The translations under genes were made by a program, and so were the position numbers. The notes under the pieces are model-generated. The model saw nothing but the letters and a program-made list of their open reading frames with translations. It had not been told where the DNA came from and searched no databases. This document shows, piece by piece, positions 16,576 through 25,568 of a DNA stretch of 29,766 nucleotides. Origin of the DNA: an uncultured Lysobacterales bacterium (lineage in GTDB: Bacteria; Pseudomonadota; Gammaproteobacteria; Xanthomonadales; Xanthomonadaceae); NCBI GenBank assembly GCA_946886865.1, contig CAMPJI010000026.1, positions 1 to 29,766 on the forward strand. The letters run 5' to 3'. Within the stretch, counting starts at the first letter, position 1, and each line of letters starts with the position of its first letter.

Positions 16576-17589
16576 TCAGTAGCGCAGCAGCGCCGAGCCC
16601 CAGGTAAAGCCGCCGCCGAACGCCTCCAGCAGCAGCAGCTGGCCACGCTGCACGCGACCCGAACGCACCGCCTCGTCCAGCGCCAGCGGCACCGAACCCG
16701 ACGACGTATTGCCGTGTTTGTCGACCGTGACCACGACGCGGTCCATCGGCATGTCCAGCCGCTTGGCGGTGGCCTCGATGATGCGCAGGTTGGCCTGGTG
16801 GGGGATCAGCCAGTCGATGTCGTGCCGGTCCAGGCCATTGGCCTCCAGCGTTTCCTCGACCACCGAATCGAGCGCCTTCACCGCATGCTTGAAGACCTCG
16901 TTGCCGGTCATCAGCACGCGCACGCCGGCGTTGTGCTCCTCTCGCTTGAACCCCACCGACACGCCCACCGGGTTCCAGAGCAATTCCTTCTTGCCGCCAT
17001 CGGCGTGCATGTGGGTGCTGAGGATGCCGGTCTCGGTATCGGCCTTGAGGACCACCGCGCCGGCGCCGTCGCCGAACAGCACGCAGGTGCCGCGGTCGGA
17101 CCAGTCGAGCATGCGGGTCAGCGTTTCCGAGCCCACCACCAGCGCCGTGCGCGCGGCACCCGAGCGGATGAACTTGTCGGCGATAGTCAGCGCATAGACG
17201 AAGCCCGAGCATGCCGCGTTGACATCGAACGCCGGGCAGCCGTTGGCACCCAGCCGGTGCTGCAGCAGGCAGGCGGTGGACGGGAAGATGAGATCGGGCG
17301 TGGTGGTGCCCAGCACGATCAGGTCGAGCTCGGAGGCGTCGACGCCCGCGGCTTCCAGCGCACGGATCGAGGCGTGGTAGGCGAGGTCGCCCGTGGTCTC
17401 GCCTTCGGCGGCCACGTGGCGCTCGCGGATGCCCGTGCGGGCGGCGATCCACTCGTCACTGGTATCGACCAGCTTGGACAGGTCCTCGTTGGTCAGGACC
17501 TTTTCAGGCAGGTAGCTGCCGGTGCCGGCAATGCGGGCGTAGACGCCACCGGCCGGAACGGAAGGAGCGGATGCAGCGCGATCGGTCAT
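16576..17589 (-). CDS. fabH: 3-oxoacyl-ACP synthase III
   Basis: Initiates fatty-acid synthesis by condensing acyl-CoA with malonyl-ACP. The protein has 337 residues. The triad is Cys127 (NAACSGF), His264 ([10 protein letters not shown]) and Asn294 (HGNTSSGS). An N-terminal extension of about 15 residues ([14 protein letters not shown]) precedes [12 protein letters not shown], where E. coli FabH begins. No start codon exists at the E. coli position and GGGA lies seven bases before the ATG at 17589, so the extension looks real. It lies 227 bases after rpmF; plsX, which usually separates these two genes, is absent. Confidence 0.96.
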   Translation of the reverse strand: MTDRAASAPSVPAGGVYARIAGTGSYLPEKVLTNEDLSKLVDTSDEWIAARTGIRERHVAAEGETTGDLAYHASIRALEAAGVDASELDLIVLGTTTPDLIFPSTACLLQHRLGANGCPAFDVNAACSGFVYALTIADKFIRSGAARTALVVGSETLTRMLDWSDRGTCVLFGDGAGAVVLKADTETGILSTHMHADGGKKELLWNPVGVSVGFKREEHNAGVRVLMTGNEVFKHAVKALDSVVEETLEANGLDRHDIDWLIPHQANLRIIEATAKRLDMPMDRVVVTVDKHGNTSSGSVPLALDEAVRSGRVQRGQLLLLEAFGGGFTWGSALLRY

Positions 17590-17713
17590 CTACGGTTCCC
17601 GCGTCAGGTGTCCGGGGCCGGTTTCGCGGCCTGGGCCATTGGAAGGCTGGAACCGCCGGCATGCGCGGCGGGATCCACCGCTGGCCCGGACAGGCAATCC
17701 CCAGTGGGGTGGC

Positions 17714-17735
17714 CCCTGCCGGGACACCGGCAGGG
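17714..17735. repeat. Perfect 9-bp hairpin in the rpmF-fabH gap
   Basis: CCCTGCCGG (17714-17722) and CCGGCAGGG (17727-17735) form a very stable stem with a 4-base loop. There is no U-tract on either side, so it is not a classical terminator. It is one of a group of GC-rich inverted repeats that fill this 227-base gap. Confidence 0.55.
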
Positions 17736-17748
17736 ATGCAACCGCCGC

Positions 17749-17770
17749 CGGTGCCGCGAAGCGGGCACCG
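17749..17770. repeat. Second inverted repeat in the rpmF-fabH gap
   Basis: CGGTGCC (17749-17755) and GGCACCG (17764-17770) form a 7-bp stem with an 8-base loop. It sits between the rpmF stop at 17817 and the 17714 hairpin. The two stems in series look like an mRNA 3' barrier behind rpmF or an attenuator ahead of fabH. Confidence 0.45.
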
Positions 17771-17816
17771 CGGCTGCGCGCGACGGTATCGCCGGCCGCG
17801 CGCGGACGACGGAGGC

Positions 17817-18011
17817 TTACTCCTCGTCGGCAACCTGCGACTTGGTGTCGATCACCTTCTTGCCGCGGTAGTAGCCGTCGGCGGTGACGTGGTGGCGCAG
17901 GTGGGTCTCACCGGTGGTCGGGTCGGTCGCCAGCTGCTTGCTCGACAGCGCATCGTGCGAACGACGCATGCCACGCTTGGACGGGGAGACGCGGGATTTC
18001 TGGACAGCCAT
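17817..18011 (-). CDS. rpmF: 50S ribosomal protein L32
   Basis: Small basic protein of the large ribosomal subunit. It has 64 residues, starting [21 protein letters not shown], the conserved L32 head, followed by the HLRHHV segment. It has no zinc-binding cysteines, so it is the zinc-independent form common in gammaproteobacteria. The ATG at 18011 follows GGAG at seven bases. It lies 45 bases after yceD, the usual yceD-rpmF pair. Confidence 0.97.
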   Translation of the reverse strand: MAVQKSRVSPSKRGMRRSHDALSSKQLATDPTTGETHLRHHVTADGYYRGKKVIDTKSQVADEE

Positions 18012-18056
18012 GGTCTTGCTCCAAGGAAAAAACGGGTGATCAGGGACCCGGGGCCA

Positions 18057-18593
18057 CTACTCGTTTCGTTTGTCTTTCAGGGCCGCCAACGCCGCGAACG
18101 GGTTGGCGCGTTCAACTTCTTCTTCAGGCGCCGGCCAGTCCTGCTCCATCGCCTCGGTGCCCGGGGACACCGGCACCACCGGTACGGCCAGGATCAGCTC
18201 GTCCTCGACCAGCTCCGCCGCGTGCACCATGCCGTCGTCCGGCACCAGCAGCGGCTCGTAGCCGGGCGGCAGTGCCGCCTCGTCGGCCTCGTCACGGATC
18301 AGGCCGAGCCGCTGCTCGATCCGGACCGGCAATTCGAACCGCTGCAACGTGCGCTGGCACAGCAACGGCAGCGCGGTTTCGGCCTGCAGCTCGACGTAGG
18401 GCACCTTGAAGGTGTCGGTATCGAACTGCAGCGCGTAGACCACCTCGCCGCGGGTGTCGACCAGGCTGTCGGCCAGCCGGGTCAACGCCGAGAGCGGAAG
18501 GCGCCCTTCAACACGCCGACGTGCCGCCACCATGCGCCCGATATCCAGGGCATCGCGGCTTGCGTCAGTGCGGAACGGCTCATCGGCAGGCAT
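18057..18593 (-). CDS. yceD: YceD/DUF177 23S rRNA accumulation protein
   Basis: Conserved partner of rpmF. The E. coli protein is needed for normal 23S rRNA accumulation, and the same role is inferred here. The chosen ATG at 18593 gives 178 residues (E. coli 173); the alignable domain begins within the first residues, so a later start is unlikely. The frame open to 18758 is upstream non-coding sequence. ELVEDELILAVPVVPVSP and the C-terminal ANPFAALAALK are the DUF177 hallmarks. The cysteines of E. coli YceD (CQRC) are reduced to one (LLCQRT). No Shine-Dalgarno is present, and the promoter lies so close that the mRNA may be leaderless. Confidence 0.92.
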   Translation of the reverse strand: MPADEPFRTDASRDALDIGRMVAARRRVEGRLPLSALTRLADSLVDTRGEVVYALQFDTDTFKVPYVELQAETALPLLCQRTLQRFELPVRIEQRLGLIRDEADEAALPPGYEPLLVPDDGMVHAAELVEDELILAVPVVPVSPGTEAMEQDWPAPEEEVERANPFAALAALKDKRNE

Positions 18594-18603
18594 AAGCCGG
18601 GGA

Positions 18604-18632
18604 ATGTTAAGGACCGCCCCACCCGCTGTCAA
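18604..18632 (-). promoter_or_regulatory. Sigma-70 promoter of yceD-rpmF(-fab)
   Basis: A perfect TTGACA (18632-18627, minus strand), a 17-base spacer and TAACAT (18609-18604, four of six) make the best sigma-70 promoter in the window. The -10 ends only 10 bases before the yceD ATG, so the transcript should begin at or within a few bases of the start codon. Confidence 0.75.
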
Positions 18633-18747
18633 ACGAAAAACCCTTGCAGGCCGGCGGGTTGCGGCTGGATTTGCCCGCATCGGGGTGGCGCGGCAGACTG
18701 GCCGTTCATTCCCCGCCGTCCATGCCGTGGCCGCAACGCTTCTCTTC

Positions 18748-19089
18748 ATGACCTTCACGCTGCTCGCGGGCCTGCTGGTGCTGGCCCTGCGGCGACGCGG
18801 GGGGCGCCGCCAACAGGCCGTCCGGGAGGTGCTGGACGCGGCCGATGCCCTCGAGCACCGCCTGCGCCAGGCCCGCGAGGAGATCGAAGCGGTCGTCGGT
18901 GACGACGTTCAGGACCCGGTCCGCGATGCCATGCGGGAGATGCTCCGCCAGCGGCTGTGGCTCCGCGACCACGGCGACGGCGCCAGCATCGCCCAGTTGG
19001 CGGAGGTGCGCTGCGAGATCGACGCCGCCCGGCAGCGCATCGACCAGCAGCTGAACCGGATCGAGCAGGCCCGCGCCTCCGCGGCATGA
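18748..19089 (+). CDS. Uncharacterised small membrane-anchored, helical protein
   Basis: I do not recognise this protein. From the ATG at 18748 it has 113 residues. Residues 1-14 (TFTLLAGLLVLAL) form one membrane segment followed by RRRGGRRQQ, suggesting an N-terminal anchor with the rest in the cytoplasm. The remainder is almost wholly helical and charged, with heptad-like leucines (ALEHRLRQAREEIEAV, IDQQLNRIEQARA), likely a coiled coil. A GTG at 18727 would lengthen the hydrophobic segment; neither start has a good ribosome site. It lies just before yceF (22-base gap) and diverges from yceD. The coding call rests on position, codon pattern and a sensible amphipathic product. No function is assigned. 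Confidence 0.6.
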   Translation: MTFTLLAGLLVLALRRRGGRRQQAVREVLDAADALEHRLRQAREEIEAVVGDDVQDPVRDAMREMLRQRLWLRDHGDGASIAQLAEVRCEIDAARQRIDQQLNRIEQARASAA

Positions 19090-19111
19090 GTGACGCCGGT
19101 CCGGCCTGACG

Positions 19112-19714
19112 ATGAGCACCCCGCAGCCCCCTGCCCTGATCCTGGGCTCCACCTCGCCGTACCGACGCGAGCTGCTGGGGCGCCTGCGGGTTCCATTCGG
19201 GACCCGCGCGCCGCAGGTGGACGAAACCCCGCTCGCCGGTGAGCCGCCCCGCGAGACCGCATCGCGTCTCGCGCGGGCCAAGGCCGAGGCCGTCGCGCGA
19301 CTGGAACCCGGTGCCTGGGTCATCGGATCCGACCAACTGGCCGAACTGGACGGCCAGGCGCTGGGCAAGCCGCATCGGCGCAATGCCGCCATCGCGCAGC
19401 TCGAGGCCCTGTCAGGCCGCGAAGCGCATTTCCACACCGCCGTGTGCCTGTTCCGCCACACCGACGAGGACGATCACGCCTGCCTGCATTCGATCGACCT
19501 GACGGTGGTCCGCTTTCGCGCCCTGTCGCGCGGCGAGATCGAACGCTATGTCGACGTCGAGCAGCCGCTCGACTGCGCCGGCAGTTTCAAGTGCGAGGGG
19601 CTGGGCATCGGGTTGTTCGACGCAATCGAGACCCGCGACCCGACGGCACTGGTCGGCCTGCCCCTGATCGCAACAGCCCGGCACCTGCGCGAGGCCGGCT
19701 TTCGCGTGCCCTGA
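19112..19714 (+). CDS. yceF: Maf-family nucleoside triphosphate pyrophosphatase (YceF type)
   Basis: House-cleaning pyrophosphatase; the YceF branch acts on 7-methyl-GTP (family knowledge). The protein has 200 residues (E. coli YceF 194). The phosphate-binding GSTSPYRRELL is at 12-22, QVDET at about 35-39, and the catalytic Asp74 lies in IGSDQLAELDG; the SDQ form fits YceF rather than YhdE. Also present are GKPHRRNAA and CAGSFKCEGLGI. The ATG at 19112 leaves a 22-base gap after the small upstream gene. The arrangement yceF divergent from yceD-rpmF is the same as in E. coli. Confidence 0.94.
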   Translation: MSTPQPPALILGSTSPYRRELLGRLRVPFGTRAPQVDETPLAGEPPRETASRLARAKAEAVARLEPGAWVIGSDQLAELDGQALGKPHRRNAAIAQLEALSGREAHFHTAVCLFRHTDEDDHACLHSIDLTVVRFRALSRGEIERYVDVEQPLDCAGSFKCEGLGIGLFDAIETRDPTALVGLPLIATARHLREAGFRVP

Positions 19715-19731
19715 GCACCGCGCCTGAGCGG

Positions 19732-21579
19732 TCAGCGCGTCGGCTCGACGTTTACCGGCACTTCGGACCAGTCCTCGACGCTGCCGTCGTGACCATGCAG
19801 GCGAAGGCCCAGCCAGTGACGCCCGGGCTCCACATCACCCAGATCCACGGTGCCGCGCATGCCCACGCGTGGATGCTGCGGGTCGTTGGAGATCCGCCAG
19901 AAGCGCGCCACGCCCGGGTTCTCGACGCCATACCGGAGATTGCCGACCACGGTCCCGTCCAGCAGCACGTCCACCCGCGCCAGGCCAACGCCGTCCTTGA
20001 AGGCCCAGCCTTCGAGCTCGAGTCGGCGCCCTACCGTGGCGCCACTCTCCGGGCGATCCAGCCATGCCATGGCAGGCGCCACGCACGGGCCCTGCCTGGC
20101 GCGACCGTCCAACCGGAACATGAGGAAACGCTGGCGGCCGTGGTCGATGTTGAGCACGCGCGGCGGCGGTAGCGGCCCGACGGCTTCGCACAAGCGGTGG
20201 TAGTGCTCCAGCAGGTGCTTGTACTGGACCTCGCTGACGCCTGCCACCAGCAACACGGGCGCGTCCGCCCACTCCTCGCGGCCCTTGGTCTGCAGCCCCC
20301 ACAGCCGCAACTGGGGGGCGCGGCCGTGGCGGTGGTTGAGCGGGTGGTCGAGCACCGGGATGGCGGCATCGCCCAGCGCGAACCCCAGTTCGGCACCCAC
20401 CTTGAAGTTGTCGGCCACCACCTGGGTGTCGGGCGGCATGTCGCGCAGTTCGTCGCGCACCGCCCCGGCCAGCGTGTCCCAACCGGCGAAATTGGACGGG
20501 TACCACTTTTCGGCTGCGGTGCGGGCGCGGACCTCGGGCGTGGACACCGCCACGTAGTAGCCCAGCGTCGCCACCAGGCCCGCTGCCGCCATGACCCACG
20601 TCAGGCTGCGGAGCCAGCGCGGCCATTGCGACAGCACCAGCGGCAGCAGGGGCAGCAGCGCGAGGTAGCCCGGCAGGGGCCAATGGAAGCTGACGCGCTC
20701 GGTGTCGGCGAAGAAACCCAGCCCGAAGAACCCCAGCACCACGAGGCCGCCGAGCAGCGCGAAGTAGCGCGAGGCCGGCAGCGGGCTGCGATGTCCACGC
20801 CAGGCCGCCGTGGCGAGTGCGGCGAACAGCAACGGTGAGACCAGCAGCGCCTGGATCGCGATGAACCACAGGCCTTCGGCGTGGAACGCCCACGGGTGAC
20901 GCTCGACCAGCTGGAAGCGCAGGCCTGCATCGGCGTTGTCCAGGTTCCACACCACCAGCGGCGTCCACGCGGCGGCACCGAAGGCGATCGCGGTCCAGAC
21001 GCGCACGTCGCGCAGCACGCGGCGTCCGTCGGGCAACAGCAGCAGCGCGACCAGCCCCACCCCGATCACCGCGATGAAGCGGTAGTGGCTCAGCGCGCCC
21101 ATCGCCAGTCCAAGTGCGAGCTCCAGCGCGGCACCGGCGGTGACCTGACGCAACAGGCGCGCACCGGCGTCGACACACAACAGCGTGGCCAGCGCCATCG
21201 CCGCATCCGGCAGGGCCATCAACCCCAGCGTGCCGGCCAACGGCAGCAGCAACGCGAAGCTGCCCGCCTGCCAGCCGCGCACCGGCCCGAATTCGCGCGA
21301 TGCGATCCGCACCACCATCAACGGGACCAAAGCCGCGATGACCAGGAACGGCGCACGCAGCGCAAGCGGATGGTCGCCGCCGAGCGTGACGCCCAGCCGT
21401 GTCAGCCATGCGGTCAGGCCCGGCAGGTCCGAGTACGCCGCTGCCAGACGCTGGCCTTCCAGCCAGTAGAACGCTTCGTCCACGAACAACGGCAGGCGCG
21501 CGGCCACCAGCGTCTTGACCAGCAACACGACCGCGAACAGCACCCAGAACGTGCGCTGTGCCACCGACTCTTCCCGCAT
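19732..21579 (-). CDS. GT-C membrane glycosyltransferase (PMT_2/ArnT-like) with C-terminal beta-rich domain
   Basis: Integral membrane glycosyltransferase that probably uses a polyprenyl-phosphate sugar donor; the acceptor is unknown. The protein has 615 residues. The N-terminal half has about ten membrane segments. The first periplasmic loop carries Asp34-Glu35 in LFVDEAFYW and Asp51 in SDLPGL, the acidic catalytic motifs of the PMT/ArnT group. A soluble periplasmic portion of about 360-500 follows. Residues about 504-613 form a separate domain with the pattern LELEGWAF..GVGLARVDVLLDGT...LRYGVENPGVARF, resembling Ig-like or carbohydrate-associated beta-sandwich domains. The ATG at 21579 follows GAGG at nine bases. 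It is monocistronic and convergent with yceF (17-base gap), with its start 50 bases from that of the divergent moxR gene. Confidence 0.85.
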   Translation of the reverse strand: MREESVAQRTFWVLFAVVLLVKTLVAARLPLFVDEAFYWLEGQRLAAAYSDLPGLTAWLTRLGVTLGGDHPLALRAPFLVIAALVPLMVVRIASREFGPVRGWQAGSFALLLPLAGTLGLMALPDAAMALATLLCVDAGARLLRQVTAGAALELALGLAMGALSHYRFIAVIGVGLVALLLLPDGRRVLRDVRVWTAIAFGAAAWTPLVVWNLDNADAGLRFQLVERHPWAFHAEGLWFIAIQALLVSPLLFAALATAAWRGHRSPLPASRYFALLGGLVVLGFFGLGFFADTERVSFHWPLPGYLALLPLLPLVLSQWPRWLRSLTWVMAAAGLVATLGYYVAVSTPEVRARTAAEKWYPSNFAGWDTLAGAVRDELRDMPPDTQVVADNFKVGAELGFALGDAAIPVLDHPLNHRHGRAPQLRLWGLQTKGREEWADAPVLLVAGVSEVQYKHLLEHYHRLCEAVGPLPPPRVLNIDHGRQRFLMFRLDGRARQGPCVAPAMAWLDRPESGATVGRRLELEGWAFKDGVGLARVDVLLDGTVVGNLRYGVENPGVARFWRISNDPQHPRVGMRGTVDLGDVEPGRHWLGLRLHGHDGSVEDWSEVPVNVEPTR

Positions 21580-21595
21580 GGACGGGCGACCTCGC

Positions 21596-21601
21596 TACAC
21601 T
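21596..21601 (+). promoter_or_regulatory. Candidate -10 element for the moxR operon
   Basis: GCTACACT contains TACACT (four of six matches) 28 bases before the moxR ATG. No convincing -35 is visible 16-18 bases upstream; that stretch already overlaps the divergent glycosyltransferase start. The whole space between the two start codons is 50 bases, so control signals must overlap coding sequence. Confidence 0.3.
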
Positions 21602-21629
21602 CGAAGTGAACAAAAAGGAGACCCACCCG

Positions 21630-22583
<954 letters not shown>

Positions 22584-22588
22584 TCGGC

Positions 22589-23578
22589 GTGCGTGCGTTG
22601 CGCGACGCGCTGGGCGCCCCGCTGGCTGCCCTGCGCGACCGGATGCTGGCGTGGGCGCGGCCGCGCCAGCCCGAAGCCCTGCCGGTGCGGTTCGACCGGC
22701 GCCGCGTGTACGTGCTGCCGACCCGTTTCGGCCTGTTCTACGGTGTGCTACTGGCGGCGATGCTGCTGGGCGCACTGAACTACAACAACAACCCCGCCCT
22801 GATGCTCGGCCTGCTCCTGGCGGGCGCGGGGCTGGCCAGCCTGATCGCGGCGCAACTCCAGTTGAGCGGGCTCGAGGTCACCGCCATTGACGCCGAACCG
22901 GTGCCCGCCGGCCAGCCCATGCCACTGCGCGTCCACGCGCGTGCGGCAAGCGACCGGAGCCGCCGCGGGCTCGGCGTCGCGTGGGGCCATGGTGCGGGCG
23001 ACCCCGAGACCGCCCGCCTGCACCTGTCGGCCGGGCACGGGGAAGCCGGCCTGCTCCTGCGGACCACGCGACGCGGCTGGCTGGACCTGCCTCGCCTGCA
23101 GGTCTGGACCACGCGCCCGCTCGGCCTGGCCCGCGCGTGGGCGTATGTCTGGCCGGAGTCGCCCGTGCTGGTCTATCCGCGACCCGAAGCGTCGGGCCCG
23201 CCGCTGCCGGCCGGTCGCGGCGAGCAGGTGCAGGCCCGCCTGCATCCCAGCGGCGACGAGCTGCACCACCTGCGCAGCTACCGGCCCGGTGACAGCCGCC
23301 GTGCCATCGCATGGAAGCCGTCGGCGCGCCGCGACACGCTGCTAGTGCGCGAGTACGAACAGCCGCAAGGCGCAGACGTGGTACTGGACTGGCACGAACT
23401 GCGCGGTCTGGCCCACGAGGACCGCATCGCGCGCCTCGCACGGTGGGTCGACGAAGCCGAACGCGACGGCCGGCGCTACCGGTTGTCGCTGCCCGCGCAG
23501 CCGGCGCTCGGTCCGGACCATGGGCCTGCGTATCGCCACGCCTGCCTTCGTGCACTCGCACTGATGCCTCATGGCTGA
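22589..23578 (+). CDS. DUF58 membrane protein, partner of MoxR/TgpA
   Basis: Protein of unknown biochemical role that almost always accompanies MoxR ATPases. It has 329 residues. Two membrane segments lie at about 46-63 and 66-90, followed by a mostly beta-strand region. The DUF58 signature HHLRSYRPGDSRRAIAWKPS is at 226-245, then REYEQPQGADVVLDW. The start is GTG at 22589, 5 bases after the moxR stop, with only a weak ribosome site, suggesting translational coupling. It overlaps tgpA by 8 bases. It may anchor or receive the MoxR ATPase; this is inference from co-occurrence only. Confidence 0.9.
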   Translation: MRALRDALGAPLAALRDRMLAWARPRQPEALPVRFDRRRVYVLPTRFGLFYGVLLAAMLLGALNYNNNPALMLGLLLAGAGLASLIAAQLQLSGLEVTAIDAEPVPAGQPMPLRVHARAASDRSRRGLGVAWGHGAGDPETARLHLSAGHGEAGLLLRTTRRGWLDLPRLQVWTTRPLGLARAWAYVWPESPVLVYPRPEASGPPLPAGRGEQVQARLHPSGDELHHLRSYRPGDSRRAIAWKPSARRDTLLVREYEQPQGADVVLDWHELRGLAHEDRIARLARWVDEAERDGRRYRLSLPAQPALGPDHGPAYRHACLRALALMPHG

Positions 23579-25568
23579 CGCGCGCGTCCCACTGATGCTC
23601 GATGCCTCGACGCGACGCGCCGTGCTGGCCGCCGCAAGCCTGGGCCTGTTGCCGTTGCTGCTGCAACTGCCCCGGTCGATCGGCGTCGCGATCGCCGCGG
23701 CAGCCGCCGTCGTTACCGCGCTGTCGTGGCGCAAGCCGATGCCCGCGCCGCTGCGCCTGCTGCTGACGCTGGCGCTGCTGGCCATCGTGCTCAACCTCAC
23801 CGGCTTCGCGGTCGGCCGCGACAGCGGCTGCGCGCTGCTGGCCGCGATGCTGGCCGCCAAGCCGGCGGAAACCTTCAACCTGCGCGATGGACGCAGCCTG
23901 CTCGGGTTCGCGCTGTTCGCGCCGTTCGCCACGTTCCTGCTCGACCAAGGCCCCCTCGCCCTCGCCCTGGGATTGCTGGCCGCCATCGGGGTGCTGCTCG
24001 CGCTGTTGCGCCTGGCGGACCTGGAGTCCGGAGACACCGCGCACCGGCCCCGGATCCGCGACCGCCTGCTGGCGATCGGCCGGCTGATGGCGGTCGGGTT
24101 GCCGTTGGCCCTGGCCGCGTTCTGGTTGTTCCCGCGGCTGGGCACGCCGCTGTGGGGCGTGCCGGAGCGCGCGCTGTCGCGGCCGGGCCTGTCGGACAGC
24201 ATGCGGCCCGGTGAATGGGTCGAGCTGATGAGCGACGACTCGCCGGCGTTGCGGGTCCAGTTCTTCGGCGACACGCCACCGGTGCAGCAGATGTACTGGC
24301 GCGGCCCGGTGCTGTGGGACTTCGACGGACGCGAGTGGACGCAACCGGGCTGGTTCCGTGGGCTGCCCGCGGCGCCGATGGTGCCCGGCGACGTGCGCTG
24401 GGACTACCGCATCGAACTGGAGGCCACCGACCAGCGCCAGCTGGTCGCCCTCGACCTGCCGCTGGCGGCACCGGACGGCGCGCGCCTGTCGCTGGACCAC
24501 GGCCTGCACGTGCGGCGCCCGCTCACCTCGCTGAGCCGCTGGCGCATCCAGTCCGCACCGCCGCGCCGCTACGAGCCCGAGTTGCGCCGCACCCTGCGCA
24601 ACGCCGCGCTGGCCTTGCCCGAAGGCTTCAACCCGCGCACGGTCGCCCTGGCCCGGCAGTGGCGCCGTGAAGCAGGCAGCGACGACGTGGCCATCGTCGA
24701 GCGCGCGATGGCCTGGATCCGCAACGACTTCGCCTACACGCTGGGCACGCCGTTGCTGGGCCGGCACTCGGTCGACGAGTTCCTGTTCGACGAGCAGGCC
24801 GGCTTCTGCGAACACTTCAGCTCGTCCTTCGTCGTGCTGATGCGCGCGGCCGGCATCCCGGCGCGCGTGGTCACCGGCTACACCGGTGGCTACTACAACC
24901 GCTTCGGCAATTATTGGATCGTGCGGCGGCTGGACGCGCACGCCTGGGCCGAAGTCTGGCTGGAGGGCCGCGGCTGGGTGCGCGCCGACCCGACCGCCGC
25001 GGTCGCGCCCGAGCGCATCTACGACACGATCGAGGACCGTGCGGGCGTGGGTGGCGGACTGTTCGGCGATGCCGGTGGCCTGTCACCCATGCTCGACATG
25101 ACGGACTGGCTGCGCCGGGGCTGGAACGACTTCGTCCTGGGTTTCGATGCCAACCGGCAGCGCCAGTTGTTCCGCCCACTCGGCCTCGGGAACATGGACG
25201 GCGCGCGTCTGACGGCGCTGTTCTCGCTGGCGGCGGCGCTGGCGCTGTTGTGGATGGCTTGGCTGAGCCGCCGCGGCGAGCGCGAGCGCGACCCGGTGCT
25301 ACGGGCCTGGCACGCCGTCGGCCACCGCTACGCGCGGCTGGGCCTGGAGCGGATGCCGCATGAGACGGCGAGCGACTGGGCGGCACGCGTGGGCAGAGCC
25401 CATCCGCACCTCGCCGCCGAACTGAACGCGCTCAGCGAAGAGTTCAGCGATTGGCGCTACGCTGCCCCCACCCCGGGGCGCGATGCCACCCGCGGGCTGG
25501 TGCGCCGTCTGCGCGCGCACCGCCCGGGCGGCCCGCGACCCCACCGACCGACTGGAGACCGCCGATGA
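23571..25568 (+). CDS. tgpA: TgpA-type membrane transglutaminase-like protein
   Basis: Inner-membrane protein with a periplasmic transglutaminase-like domain; the Pseudomonas aeruginosa homologue is essential. The protein has 665 residues: about six membrane segments at 14-190 (DUF3488), a periplasmic region, the transglutaminase core at about 370-475, a further membrane segment at about 547-565, and a cytoplasmic DUF4129 tail. The catalytic triad is intact: Cys413 (GFCEHFSSSF), His457 (DAHAWAEVW) and Asp473 (RADPTAAV). It starts 8 bases inside the end of the DUF58 gene, and its stop overlaps the next gene as ATGA. The substrate is unknown; cell-envelope peptides or proteins are likely from location. 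Confidence 0.93.
   Translation: MADARVPLMLDASTRRAVLAAASLGLLPLLLQLPRSIGVAIAAAAAVVTALSWRKPMPAPLRLLLTLALLAIVLNLTGFAVGRDSGCALLAAMLAAKPAETFNLRDGRSLLGFALFAPFATFLLDQGPLALALGLLAAIGVLLALLRLADLESGDTAHRPRIRDRLLAIGRLMAVGLPLALAAFWLFPRLGTPLWGVPERALSRPGLSDSMRPGEWVELMSDDSPALRVQFFGDTPPVQQMYWRGPVLWDFDGREWTQPGWFRGLPAAPMVPGDVRWDYRIELEATDQRQLVALDLPLAAPDGARLSLDHGLHVRRPLTSLSRWRIQSAPPRRYEPELRRTLRNAALALPEGFNPRTVALARQWRREAGSDDVAIVERAMAWIRNDFAYTLGTPLLGRHSVDEFLFDEQAGFCEHFSSSFVVLMRAAGIPARVVTGYTGGYYNRFGNYWIVRRLDAHAWAEVWLEGRGWVRADPTAAVAPERIYDTIEDRAGVGGGLFGDAGGLSPMLDMTDWLRRGWNDFVLGFDANRQRQLFRPLGLGNMDGARLTALFSLAAALALLWMAWLSRRGERERDPVLRAWHAVGHRYARLGLERMPHETASDWAARVGRAHPHLAAELNALSEEFSDWRYAAPTPGRDATRGLVRRLRAHRPGGPRPHRPTGDRR

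Noticed and set aside
17714..17735. Rho-independent terminator behind rpmF
   Set aside because: Strong stem but no T-run on either strand, so recorded only as an inverted repeat.
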